A stretch of 64,000 bases of DNA, taken from GYS-P2D sp964522505 (GTDB lineage: Bacteria; Bacteroidota; Bacteroidia; Chitinophagales; Saprospiraceae). Positions 10,255 through 18,963 of the stretch are shown piece after piece. The notes beneath the pieces are model-generated. The model searched no databases and was not told the DNA's origin. It saw only the letters and a program-made list of their open reading frames with translations. The first letter of the stretch is position 1, and every line of letters begins with the position of its first letter. The stretch is taken from positions 1 to 64,000 of the forward strand of contig CAZFWJ010000004.1 of the NCBI GenBank assembly GCA_964522505.1, in the 5' to 3' direction. Made by a program: the position numbers and the translations under genes.

Positions 10255-11297
10255 GCTCCTTTAAATGGGGTATAGCTGAGTTTGATCTTATCCTTGGTGG
10301 ATTTCAATTCTTTGATTAGATAGGGCTTTATCAGCTTTTCTTGATTGGACTTTACGGGTGTATTGAGAATGTCATTGCGATACTTGAAGAACAGGTTTTG
10401 TTGTTGAGAGACATAGTCTTCATGATTCTTGAGTCGCAGTAACAACTCCTGATTCATGATATCGACTTGACTATCGGCACCTAGTTGATCGAGACTTGAT
10501 TGATATAATTCCTCATCAATGTCCATATAGACACTATTGCGTCCATAGGTCATAGCAGCATATGTGGTTGTCCCTGTGCCGCTAAACGGATCTAACACCG
10601 TGTCGCCATACATAGAATACATCAATAGCAGGCGCTTAGCGACTTCTACAGGATAGGCCCCACTGCGTTCTCTGTTAGCCTTGTTTTTAAGCCGTTGTCT
10701 GGTGCCTCTGATGTCATGCCATTGATCGCTGAACCACAGATTTCGCTCTTCCCAAAAGAATGCGCTTTGACGTCTGATTTCTTTTTCCTTCTCGGTGAAT
10801 ATGCGCTTGCCAGCCTTTCTGAAAACGAGAATATATTCATGCTCAAGGGTAATATATGCTCCTGCAGGTAGAACTCCAGAACCCATAAACTTTGTGGGAG
10901 AATTGGTGGGTTTATTCCAGATAATATAGGGTAGTATATCGAAGCCAATCTTCTTGCAAGATTGCATAATACGACTATGGTTGCTATACATCTCAAAGTG
11001 ACCCTTAAGAGATCTGGTAGCGTTACCGATATTAATTGCCATGAAGCCTCCTGGTGCCAAGAGCCTATAGCACTCCGTCCAGCATGCATCGAGCAGTTTG
11101 TGCATTTTATCAAATGCCTTGTCGCCTTCTCCTTTGTTGATTGACGTTTTGATGCCTCTATTATATGTGCTAAATATACTGTCCCACATCTCAACCATAG
11201 GGTAGGGAGGCGAGGTGAGTATAAGCTGTGTGCTCTCATCATCTAATGGTAAGTGCTCGAACGAATTAGCGAGATGGAATCTATGAGTTGTGCGCAT
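10251..11297 (-). CDS. site-specific DNA methyltransferase (probable N4-cytosine type)
   Basis: A 348-residue beta-class methyltransferase. Catalytic motif IV is TSPPYP (about residues 28-33), a form typical of N4-cytosine enzymes. The AdoMet-binding motif I is DPFSGTGTT, placed after motif IV (about residues 235-243), which gives the permuted order of the beta class. The run SPPYPMVEMWD resembles, from memory, methyltransferases of CTAG-specific systems, which matches the MjaI-like look of its convergent partner. It would protect host DNA from that endonuclease. The C-terminal 70 residues are charged and may belong to target recognition. It is followed 7 bases upstream on the same strand by the APC permease stop, so read-through from that gene is possible. 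Confidence 0.85.
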   Translation of the reverse strand: MRTTHRFHLANSFEHLPLDDESTQLILTSPPYPMVEMWDSIFSTYNRGIKTSINKGEGDKAFDKMHKLLDACWTECYRLLAPGGFMAINIGNATRSLKGHFEMYSNHSRIMQSCKKIGFDILPYIIWNKPTNSPTKFMGSGVLPAGAYITLEHEYILVFRKAGKRIFTEKEKEIRRQSAFFWEERNLWFSDQWHDIRGTRQRLKNKANRERSGAYPVEVAKRLLLMYSMYGDTVLDPFSGTGTTTYAAMTYGRNSVYMDIDEELYQSSLDQLGADSQVDIMNQELLLRLKNHEDYVSQQQNLFFKYRNDILNTPVKSNQEKLIKPYLIKELKSTKDKIKLSYTPFKGA

Positions 11298-11304
11298 GCT
11301 GTTA

Positions 11305-12600
11305 TTAAGATTTAGACCAGTTGGGTTTGATGAAATAGGTCATCATACCAACTGCTAACAGTGATAGCCCAATGATACTCTCTGTTGGACGTTCTCGCAG
11401 CAAGTATACCAAAACAAAAAGGCTGAATAGCACATAAATTACTTGTAACACTCGACCAAATGGGCTTCTAAAAGCACCCTCCTTGGGCTTAATATAAAAG
11501 GAAGCTACAATAGTGACGGTGCTCATCAACTGCAATAAAAAACCAGCATACAACATAACTTGCTCCAATGACACAAACAATGTCAGTGCAATGCTTATGG
11601 CAGTCTGCCACCAGATAGCTCGGACTGGTATATTTCTTTTGGACGTTCGTGATAATCCTTGCCATAGTGGATGCTCCTTGGCCATGGCGTTTATCATCCG
11701 TGACCCGACCCACACATAACTGCTTATCGTCGCAATAAGCTGTATGGCGATACAAACACTTATGATCAGTACACCCCGACTATCGAGGATGTTAGCAAAG
11801 GATATTGTAGTCACTTCAGCTTGACCAGCTAGTTGGGTGAGACTGGCATGCTTGAGCATGATGACCTGCAATAGGACATATAGCGCCATGACAACCAGCG
11901 TACCTATGATGAGTGCTCTGGGGAGATTTTTTTTAGGCTCGTGAATTTCTTCAGTGATATAGGCCGCCTGATTCCAGCCTTGATAGGCGTAGGACACATA
12001 CACCAACGAAACAGCAAATCCCGGTTTGACCAGATCAGAAGTCCAATGTGGATCAAAATCAAGAGCCGTATCGACGTAGGTGATTGAAACAAGGCCTATG
12101 ATGATCAGAGCAATAACAAAGAGGACTTTAAATAGACTGGAGTAATCCTGAAATTTCCCACTTAGCCTTAGATTGAATGAATGAATAGTGGACATCAGAA
12201 GGATCACACCTATTCCTATGAACTTGCCATATATACCTAATCCAAAGGGCTCCGCTAGATATGCGGCCATCGCTAATGCAGCTATCGCTATAGGCGCTGA
12301 AAATCCGACCGTCATAGAGGTCCAAGCGTACAGATAACCCCAGATCGGATGAAAAATCCTGGAGAGGAAGATATAATCGCCGCCAGACTCCTTGAAGTGC
12401 GTGCCCAGTTCGGCATAGGTGAATGCTCCAATTAAGGCTATAAAACCACCTATGACCCATAGTGAGATAATACTCCAAGTATTGGTGATGTCAGAGAGTT
12501 GATAGCCCAATGAGGTGAACACCCCCGTACCAATCATACTACTCACAACAAGTGCCATGGCAGTAGTAGATCCTATCTTATAAGTGGAATGTTGACTCAA
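11305..12600 (-). CDS. APC-family amino acid permease
   Basis: A 431-residue inner-membrane transporter with about 12 hydrophobic segments. The N-terminus has the APC superfamily signature GSTTAMALVVSSMIGTGVF, in which the GTGVF helix break binds the substrate backbone. SYAYQGWNQAAYITEEI lies in the TM6 substrate region, and PKKNLPRALI matches the conserved cytoplasmic loop. The substrate is probably an amino acid; LAT-like members are typical, but the exact one cannot be told. A strong terminator on the same strand separates it from the upstream TonB-receptor gene, so it probably has its own promoter. Confidence 0.88.
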   Translation of the reverse strand: MSQHSTYKIGSTTAMALVVSSMIGTGVFTSLGYQLSDITNTWSIISLWVIGGFIALIGAFTYAELGTHFKESGGDYIFLSRIFHPIWGYLYAWTSMTVGFSAPIAIAALAMAAYLAEPFGLGIYGKFIGIGVILLMSTIHSFNLRLSGKFQDYSSLFKVLFVIALIIIGLVSITYVDTALDFDPHWTSDLVKPGFAVSLVYVSYAYQGWNQAAYITEEIHEPKKNLPRALIIGTLVVMALYVLLQVIMLKHASLTQLAGQAEVTTISFANILDSRGVLIISVCIAIQLIATISSYVWVGSRMINAMAKEHPLWQGLSRTSKRNIPVRAIWWQTAISIALTLFVSLEQVMLYAGFLLQLMSTVTIVASFYIKPKEGAFRSPFGRVLQVIYVLFSLFVLVYLLRERPTESIIGLSLLAVGMMTYFIKPNWSKS

Positions 12601-12629
12601 TGAAAGTACTTATCTACGCTATAATAGAA

Positions 12630-12662
12630 AAAGGCTATCAGAACAATGGTCTGATAGCCTTT
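12630..12662 (-). terminator. rho-independent terminator of the TonB-receptor gene
   Basis: A perfect 13-bp inverted repeat (AAAGGCTATCAGA / TCTGATAGCCTTT) with a 7-base loop. On the minus strand a T-rich tract follows. It lies 28 bases past the stop of the Oar-like receptor gene and before the APC permease start. Confidence 0.88.
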
Positions 12663-12689
12663 AATATCATCGATTAAGAATCTTATTTC

Positions 12690-15600
12690 TTAAAATATGT
12701 ATCTCAACCCAAACTGTGCCACCCATCGTGCACTATAAGTCCCAGTTTGTACAATAGAAAACGGATCTCCGGGATCCTGGAAATTAAACTCTACTTCAGA
12801 ATCAACAGACTCATCTGGTCTGTTAGATTGAATTAATGGGAACGTATTACCTCCAACAAAATATCTGCGGCCTAAGCTGCTACTTATGAAGTTGGTAAAG
12901 TTGAACATATCCAATGTAATCTGAAACTGATGCCCATTAAACTTGAAATCCTGCGCAATCTTAAGATCTAAAATATGCTCAAATGGTGTACGGGATTGAT
13001 TTGCCTCTGCAAAATCTCCTCGACGAGAACTGAGGTACGAATCGTTTTCGATGAATTCATCTAAAGCTGCCCATTGTTGTGCTGCCGTCGCACCTCCATC
13101 TATATCTACTAGATTGATATCAGCAGGGCTGGCAGGAACAAATATCAAGTCACTAAATCCGGCAGATTGTGATATATCTGAGACCTCATTATTATAGACA
13201 TAAGAGAATGGCGTACCGGACTTACCTGTGTAAAATAATGATATGCTCGTAGCTGCATAGTCAGAGTAATTGAATGTATGACTCAAGAAAGCAGTGATCC
13301 GAGAACCAGCGGCGAAGGTAGATCGAGTCCTAGATGGATTGTTATTACCCTGTACAGAGAGGATGTTCTGCCAGTTGGTATTATTTATAAATCCTCGTCC
13401 ATCCACCACTGCTTCGGCATCTGTAAATGAGTATGCAGCATTAAAGTAAGTACCAGAACTGAACGACTTAGACACCTGAGCTGTAAAGTTCCAAGTGAAG
13501 CCCTCACTGGTATTACTCACGAGAGTAATATTTTGGTAAGTAGGATCCAGCTTTTCATCAAAGTTGATCAAAGGGCGATTGTCTGCACCACCAGATGTGC
13601 CGATTGGATCAGGACTGATGTTGATCTGCTGCACCAATTGGTTATTCAGCGTTTTCGTATAAGTGAACTCAGCTGTGGCATCCCAGCCTTTACCTAATTT
13701 TCTATCTATACCTAAGCTTGCTCTGAGGATCTGAGGATACTTAAAGTCTTCTGCAAATAAGTCTACGTCACCAGTAGGGCTTGCATCAGAAGTCAAATTT
13801 TGACGCCATTCCTCTGGTGTAGCAAAGATCGGAACTCCAAAATCTACATTAAATGCACTGTTCAAGCCATTTCGGATAAATTGCCCCCCTGGCCATACCC
13901 ATGGAACACGGCTGGTAAAGATTCCTACCCCTCCTCTCAGTTGAGTGGTTTTATCACCGTTGATATCGTAATTAAAGCCTACTCTTGGACTAAAAAGCAA
14001 CTGCGTAGATGGAGACTGACTTGCTCTGGCACCTTGCAAATCCCATCCGGCTTGTTCTAGAATTGGAATAGTTTCATTGTTGAACTGTACATTATCTAGC
14101 GGTGGATCATCTGTAAAGATTGGGATATCTAATCTTATTCCAAGCGTCAACTTGAAATCTGGATTGATCTGGATTTCATCCTGAGCATAAAATGCCAACT
14201 GAGCAGCATTAAATGATGGTCCTAGATTTTCTGCTTCATCACCAAATCTAATCTCGTCCCCGCCAAATGATTGCTCATGACCAAAGAGTACGAGGTCAGC
14301 GGGCTCATTATTTAGGAATCTGTTGACGCCATCAAAAAAGTACTCATATCTAGGAGTAGAAAATATGGTAAATAGATTTTCGATGGTAAAAAACTCATTG
14401 TGCGTACCAAATGTCCAATTGTGCTTCCCTTTAAACAAGTTGAAATTGTTGGTTATCGTGAAGACATCTTGATTCACGATATTAGAGAAAGAGAAGTTGT
14501 CTGTTCCGATATCGATTCGTCCATTACCATCATTGAGTCTGATCTGAGGAAATGGGTCGCTGATGAGATCTCTGTCATCTCTAACTGTCGTTAAACCTAA
14601 GATCAAGTTGTTAGACACATTAGGCCCAAATATACTCTTGAGCTCAAGCGCAGTAGAATTGGTCGTTGATGGGAATGTATAACCTACACTTTCGAATACT
14701 ACTCGTGAATCACTCGGTGCTGGGTGAATCTCCGTTGTTCCTTTTACATAACTATGTCTAGCGGTTAACTTATGTTTAGCATTGATGTTATAGTCGAGCT
14801 TGATTAAGAATTTTTCTCCATCAATAGTCTCATTGTTATTCAGAAATTCTCCTGGATCAAAATTAAAGTCACTGATTAATCTGTCTCGTACTGCTTCAAT
14901 CTGACTGATATCAGAATCTCCGATATAGTTTTCTGGTATAAATGGTCGAGGTTCTTGGTCTCTCTGGATTTCGGCGTTAGCGAAGAAGAAGAGTTTATTC
15001 TTAATGAGAGGGCCACCTAATCTAGCACCAAAAGTTCGTGCTGTGAATGGCGCAAGTCTCGTTCTTTCAGCATTTTCTACATCTGTCGGCGTCAATCCTG
15101 CTAGGTTCTGATTTCTGAAGAAATAGTAAGCAGATCCCTCAAGCTCATTAGTACCACTACGAGTTACTGCATTAATTCCTCCACCTGCAAATCCACCAAG
15201 TGTCACATCATAAGGAGCTAGTACTACTTGAATTTGCTCGATCGCATCAGGACTTATCGGAGAGATGCCAGCTTGTCCTCCATTAGTGCCCGAGTTAGCG
15301 AGCCCGAAGACATCATTATTGACCGCACCATCAATAAAAATGGCATTGAATCTATTATTAACCCCAGTGAATGATATTCCGCCACCGTTGACGGCACCAT
15401 TATTAGCGACATCGGCTTGTGGAGTAACTCTTAGGTAATCATTTAAGCCTCTATCCGCAGTAGGAAGAGAAGCAATAAGTTCCTCTGATACTTTGGTTTC
15501 TGATCCTGTTCGGTTGCCATCAAATAGCCCACCGGAAGTAACCACAATTTCATCAAGTGTCACTGATGACTCTTGAATCTCCAGATTAAATGTTTCGGTT

Positions 15601-15905
15601 TGGCCTAAGCCAAGATAGACGTCATTGATCACAAGATCTTCGTAACCTAAAAAAGAAACGACGATCTGATATGGTCCACCCACATTAACATTATTGAGTG
15701 TAAAGTACCCCTCAACGTTAGTCGTAGTACCATACTCGAAACCAGTTGGTGTGTGAGTGGCAATTACGGCGGCACCAATAAGTGACTCACCTCCAGCTAC
15801 TACCTGTCCATTTATCCTGGACGATGTAGATCCCTGAGACCACGTATCTGTAGATCCTAACAAGAGGATCACCACACACAGCATCGAATTAAAAATAGTT
15901 CTCAT
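12690..15905 (-). CDS. Oar-like TonB-dependent outer-membrane receptor
   Basis: A 1071-residue outer-membrane protein. The order is: signal peptide (to about residue 24), carboxypeptidase-regulatory-like domain (about 30-118, INGQVVAGGESLIGAAV...), TonB plug (about 125-250, with TLDEIVVT before it and GGINAVTRSGTNELEG at its end), and a large beta-barrel ending in the aromatic residue of LRYIF. The strong similarity in layout is to the Oar group, which is widespread in Bacteroidota and takes up large or unknown substrates, or acts in adhesion. No SusD partner follows. The upstream region is unusually long and has a possible promoter. The gene ends at a strong terminator, so it is a single-gene transcript. 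Confidence 0.92.
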   Translation of the reverse strand: MRTIFNSMLCVVILLLGSTDTWSQGSTSSRINGQVVAGGESLIGAAVIATHTPTGFEYGTTTNVEGYFTLNNVNVGGPYQIVVSFLGYEDLVINDVYLGLGQTETFNLEIQESSVTLDEIVVTSGGLFDGNRTGSETKVSEELIASLPTADRGLNDYLRVTPQADVANNGAVNGGGISFTGVNNRFNAIFIDGAVNNDVFGLANSGTNGGQAGISPISPDAIEQIQVVLAPYDVTLGGFAGGGINAVTRSGTNELEGSAYYFFRNQNLAGLTPTDVENAERTRLAPFTARTFGARLGGPLIKNKLFFFANAEIQRDQEPRPFIPENYIGDSDISQIEAVRDRLISDFNFDPGEFLNNNETIDGEKFLIKLDYNINAKHKLTARHSYVKGTTEIHPAPSDSRVVFESVGYTFPSTTNSTALELKSIFGPNVSNNLILGLTTVRDDRDLISDPFPQIRLNDGNGRIDIGTDNFSFSNIVNQDVFTITNNFNLFKGKHNWTFGTHNEFFTIENLFTIFSTPRYEYFFDGVNRFLNNEPADLVLFGHEQSFGGDEIRFGDEAENLGPSFNAAQLAFYAQDEIQINPDFKLTLGIRLDIPIFTDDPPLDNVQFNNETIPILEQAGWDLQGARASQSPSTQLLFSPRVGFNYDINGDKTTQLRGGVGIFTSRVPWVWPGGQFIRNGLNSAFNVDFGVPIFATPEEWRQNLTSDASPTGDVDLFAEDFKYPQILRASLGIDRKLGKGWDATAEFTYTKTLNNQLVQQINISPDPIGTSGGADNRPLINFDEKLDPTYQNITLVSNTSEGFTWNFTAQVSKSFSSGTYFNAAYSFTDAEAVVDGRGFINNTNWQNILSVQGNNNPSRTRSTFAAGSRITAFLSHTFNYSDYAATSISLFYTGKSGTPFSYVYNNEVSDISQSAGFSDLIFVPASPADINLVDIDGGATAAQQWAALDEFIENDSYLSSRRGDFAEANQSRTPFEHILDLKIAQDFKFNGHQFQITLDMFNFTNFISSSLGRRYFVGGNTFPLIQSNRPDESVDSEVEFNFQDPGDPFSIVQTGTYSARWVAQFGLRYIF

Positions 15906-16249
15906 ACCTTGTTTTTAGTGAAATAAATAAGATGAAATTGTTAGAAATAAATATGTGTAGCTAGCCGTCCCTATAATCGGTGTCATAGCAATATGAGGGC
16001 ACCAAATACTGGTGCGAGCTTTTTTAATCCAGTTGTGAAGTAGCTGAGATAAAGCGCTCAGAATAGGCTCAGACAAATTTAGAATTGTCATTCTAAGATT
16101 CATATAGGTTTTAACTGCGTCTGTACAACTGTAGATAGTTTGTTATTCAGACAGCACAAATATGAGCAAATATGACTTACATGAAGAATATACTTATATA
16201 AGTTACTCACATATGTTGATTACTTACACAACTTACTGAGCCTTAGCAA
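15906..16249. other. 344-base intergenic leader region of the Oar-like receptor gene
   Basis: The longest gene-free stretch in the window. A minus-strand TAAATTTG at 16074-16081 matches the -7 consensus and would give a leader of about 160 bases before the receptor ATG at 15905. Inside that leader a 6-bp hairpin (GCACCA / TGGTGC, 15999-16015) is visible. A 62-codon open frame at 15915-16103 has no recognisable features. I see no tRNA or known riboswitch. Confidence 0.4.
16074..16081 (-). promoter_or_regulatory. possible -7 promoter element for the Oar-like receptor
   Basis: Minus-strand TAAATTTG is an exact TAnnTTTG match in the long intergenic region upstream of the receptor gene. No TTTG is found 19-21 bases further upstream, so support is limited. 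Confidence 0.3.
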
Positions 16250-17311
16250 TTAGGGAACATTCTCTTTATATTGACCCCAATCATTCGTGATCTCGTTCAC
16301 TACGGCACTACCTACCATATAAGCTGACTCTAATGATGGTATATAGCCCGAGTACCCCTTGCCAGACAGCTTCTCTCCTGCTAAGCTCTCATAGGCACTA
16401 ATCTCAGGCCATTGCATAGTAAAGTTGGAACCTGTACGCAACACCATCAGGCGCTCCATGTCGACAAGGCCATTAGCTCCGAGGCGCTCAAGAGCATGCC
16501 ATGTTCCAATCTCCTCCATAGCAGATGTTACGAAGTTGCCATCTCCCTCTGTCCAATACTCCACCCAGTCATTAGCCCAATCGTTGAATAGCTCTCCATG
16601 CCAATAAGTACTCGCCGCGAGTTGAGTGCCGATCATCACCTTCGGAGGCATTTCTTGGGCGGGGTATCCAGTGTAATTCCGCCTCATACCTCTTGTGCCT
16701 TCGGTATCAGGTAAATTGATGTCTTTAGTAAGTTGGTAGGCCCAATTGACTAAGGATTCTTTAAGTTTCAGTGCTACAACTGCTCGTTCATCGGGCATGG
16801 GAAGTTCATATGGCTTTGTCTTACGTAGAGGGATATAACCCGTCTCCCAGTCAGAGGGTATCTCACGAGCATCTATCTCATGACTCATATCTCCATCAAC
16901 TATCCAGTCTGCCCAGACTGCACTTCCTGTTGACGCATCGTAAGGATCTACTCCACTGATGCCAGCAACTAACCAATATGCATTCCTTAAATCGAAGCGG
17001 GGATCTAACCCAAGGGCTTGTATGGACACGCCAGCTTTGATGTTACCGATGCCAGTCACTATACCTAATACACCTTTATCTTCATTATATCTGAGATCCC
17101 TATATCCTTGCGGAAAAGGTAGCGTCTGCTCCAAAGGCAGGTTTTTAACCCAATACTGAAATTCGCCAGGTGTATCCTCTGTGTCATCACCACTTTCAAA
17201 CATACTTACGACAACTACCTTGATGGGGATTTTGTCGCCGACTAAAGTTTCTGACGATTGTTTGCAGGAGTATAAACAAATGATGAAAAATAATAGAACC
17301 TTAATTCTCAT
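16250..17311 (-). CDS. purine nucleoside permease (NUP) family lipoprotein
   Basis: A 353-residue protein of the NUP family, named after the Candida purine nucleoside permease. It begins with a lipoprotein signal (ICLYSC, Cys at about 16), then KVVVVSMFE, a GIGNIKAGVSIQALGLDPRFDL-type block, and ISGVDPYDASTGSAVWADW. These resemble the phosphate- and base-binding parts of the nucleoside phosphorylase fold. There is no transmembrane helix beyond the signal, so it is unlikely to be a channel itself. Inference: an envelope-anchored protein that binds or cleaves purine nucleosides. It overlaps the 3' end of the adenosine deaminase gene by 11 bases, so the two are translationally coupled, and a purine-base permease diverges nearby. 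Confidence 0.8.
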   Translation of the reverse strand: MRIKVLLFFIICLYSCKQSSETLVGDKIPIKVVVVSMFESGDDTEDTPGEFQYWVKNLPLEQTLPFPQGYRDLRYNEDKGVLGIVTGIGNIKAGVSIQALGLDPRFDLRNAYWLVAGISGVDPYDASTGSAVWADWIVDGDMSHEIDAREIPSDWETGYIPLRKTKPYELPMPDERAVVALKLKESLVNWAYQLTKDINLPDTEGTRGMRRNYTGYPAQEMPPKVMIGTQLAASTYWHGELFNDWANDWVEYWTEGDGNFVTSAMEEIGTWHALERLGANGLVDMERLMVLRTGSNFTMQWPEISAYESLAGEKLSGKGYSGYIPSLESAYMVGSAVVNEITNDWGQYKENVP

Positions 17312-18830
17312 GAGTATCTAGTTTTTGCAGCGCTTCATTGACAAATTGATGCCACCGTCGTTCCCAATGTTTAAGCGCTATTTCTTTTTCTGAGGGGCTT
17401 AATGCCGAATATATGATGCCATTTTTACTGAGCTGTTTAAGATCTTTTAGATCGAGTTGCCAAGCCATATAGACATGCCAATAGTCATAGCTCAATCCTT
17501 CATAATCAAAGATAAGAGGATCGTCTGAGCTGATAGAGATATCTATTCCTTGTGATAGGTAAGTATGAGCAGGATGTAATCTCAGGTCTCTGATATACCC
17601 AAGTACCTGATTGCTTATAGGATTGATTTCGATGCAGATATTTTCTTTCTTAACCATCTCCATCAATTGAGGATACCTGAAGAGGTTAAATCCATGACCG
17701 ATTCGCTTACTGCCAAGCAATACGGCGTCATAGAGATTTTGGTTGTCAACCCAGTTGCTTTCGCCGTCATGGAGGTATAAGTTCAGCGGATAAGCGGATT
17801 TTTTGTTAAGCTGTATTAGTTTCAAAAAACTCTCTAAGTGATATAATGTGCTATGACCAGCATCTTCCTCTGCTACCAAGTCGTATCCTACTAACAGATC
17901 AGGATAGCGTTGTCTGAATTCCAAAGTAGTTTGCATATCTGAGCTAATAAGCTCATTAGATCTAAATCTGAGATTGGCATGAATGATTTTTAGCGTGAAG
18001 TCAGGATGCCTCTCTTTTATTCGCTTAATCACCCTTCGCATAATCTCTGCTATCTCCTCAATCTCAGTGGTTCTTGCCTCTGTTGATGCGCTATAGAGCA
18101 GATTCTTAAAAGGCATTCTGAGTTCTACATGTTGCACGCCATCATCGGCTAGCAAGGATAGGCCATGAGTGATGTAATCTTCAAAATTCTTCTCATAATT
18201 GACGAAGCCGTCGATGCGCTTGAACACGCCCTCAAACCTCGTCCAGATATCTACTGAGTCCTGATCAACTGACTGATCAAATAGGAAGTAGCTTTTAAAT
18301 TCTTCAATATTGTCCTCATTACTTAACACTTCATCTGCCGGAACATATCCTGATGGCACTGAGTGGATGTTATAGGCATGAAGGATGCCCTTATCTGACG
18401 GAATATCATCAGACCAATAAACATACATCTCTGGGGTGCTTCGGGCTCTATTGATAATCCAATCCAGGTTGCCCATCGCTGAAGTATGTATATGTAGGGC
18501 CCCTCCCTTGGGCATTGCTCTTAGGAGTTTAAATGTTTCTGTGGTTTCAACATGTTCCTTAGATCCAAAGAAGTTGCGGGCAGGAGGAAAATAATGAGTC
18601 TCCCTGTAATGCTTCATTGAAGTCTCTTGGAGATCACTTAATAACTCGTTGAGATGTGCTTCACGGGGATCAAGTACTATGTCATGAGAAAAAGATTGAC
18701 TTTTGTGATCTGCAATGAGTCTTTCTCTAACCTTAGAGTATTCATACTGATTCTTATAACTCGAGCACGAAAAGCAGAGGAAGCTCATAAAAAGCCAGCA
18801 TACGACGTGATAGATATTGGTCATGATCAT
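17301..18830 (-). CDS. secreted adenosine deaminase (ADGF/CECR1-like lipoprotein)
   Basis: Converts adenosine to inosine. It has the metal-binding HxH of the deaminase family in GGALHIHTSAMG, the substrate region DGESNW, HGFNLFRYP, the EINPISNQVLGY block, and the catalytic-metal SSDDP near the C-terminus. The approximately 90-residue N-terminal extension before HxH and the DLVAEEDAGH motif are typical of the extracellular ADGF/CECR1 branch rather than the cytosolic enzyme. I place the start at 18830, giving MIMTNIYHV and a lipobox ending FLCFSC; the open frame extends 16 codons further up to 18878. It is cotranscribed with the overlapping NUP-family gene and divergent from the NCS2 permease. 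Likely job: degradation of extracellular adenosine for purine salvage. Confidence 0.88.
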   Translation of the reverse strand: MIMTNIYHVVCWLFMSFLCFSCSSYKNQYEYSKVRERLIADHKSQSFSHDIVLDPREAHLNELLSDLQETSMKHYRETHYFPPARNFFGSKEHVETTETFKLLRAMPKGGALHIHTSAMGNLDWIINRARSTPEMYVYWSDDIPSDKGILHAYNIHSVPSGYVPADEVLSNEDNIEEFKSYFLFDQSVDQDSVDIWTRFEGVFKRIDGFVNYEKNFEDYITHGLSLLADDGVQHVELRMPFKNLLYSASTEARTTEIEEIAEIMRRVIKRIKERHPDFTLKIIHANLRFRSNELISSDMQTTLEFRQRYPDLLVGYDLVAEEDAGHSTLYHLESFLKLIQLNKKSAYPLNLYLHDGESNWVDNQNLYDAVLLGSKRIGHGFNLFRYPQLMEMVKKENICIEINPISNQVLGYIRDLRLHPAHTYLSQGIDISISSDDPLIFDYEGLSYDYWHVYMAWQLDLKDLKQLSKNGIIYSALSPSEKEIALKHWERRWHQFVNEALQKLDTHEN

Positions 18831-18963
18831 CTCAAGTTGGCGTAATGATAAATAATCTATAATTAATAGTTGAGTCAAAAAGCCGCCTTATTGTTATGCC
18901 TAAATATTCTTGATCTCAATGACATGTACCTAAATTGATAGGCTCTTTTCCTATGTTCGTGTG

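Noticed and set aside
10646..11242. 198-codon frame overlapping the methyltransferase gene
   Set aside because: It is a shadow in another frame of a gene with clear methyltransferase motifs, and its own translation has no family features.
15915..16103. 62-codon minus-strand open frame in the intergenic region
   Set aside because: No signal peptide, domain or clear start context; it lies in what looks like a transcribed leader, so it is more likely a chance frame.
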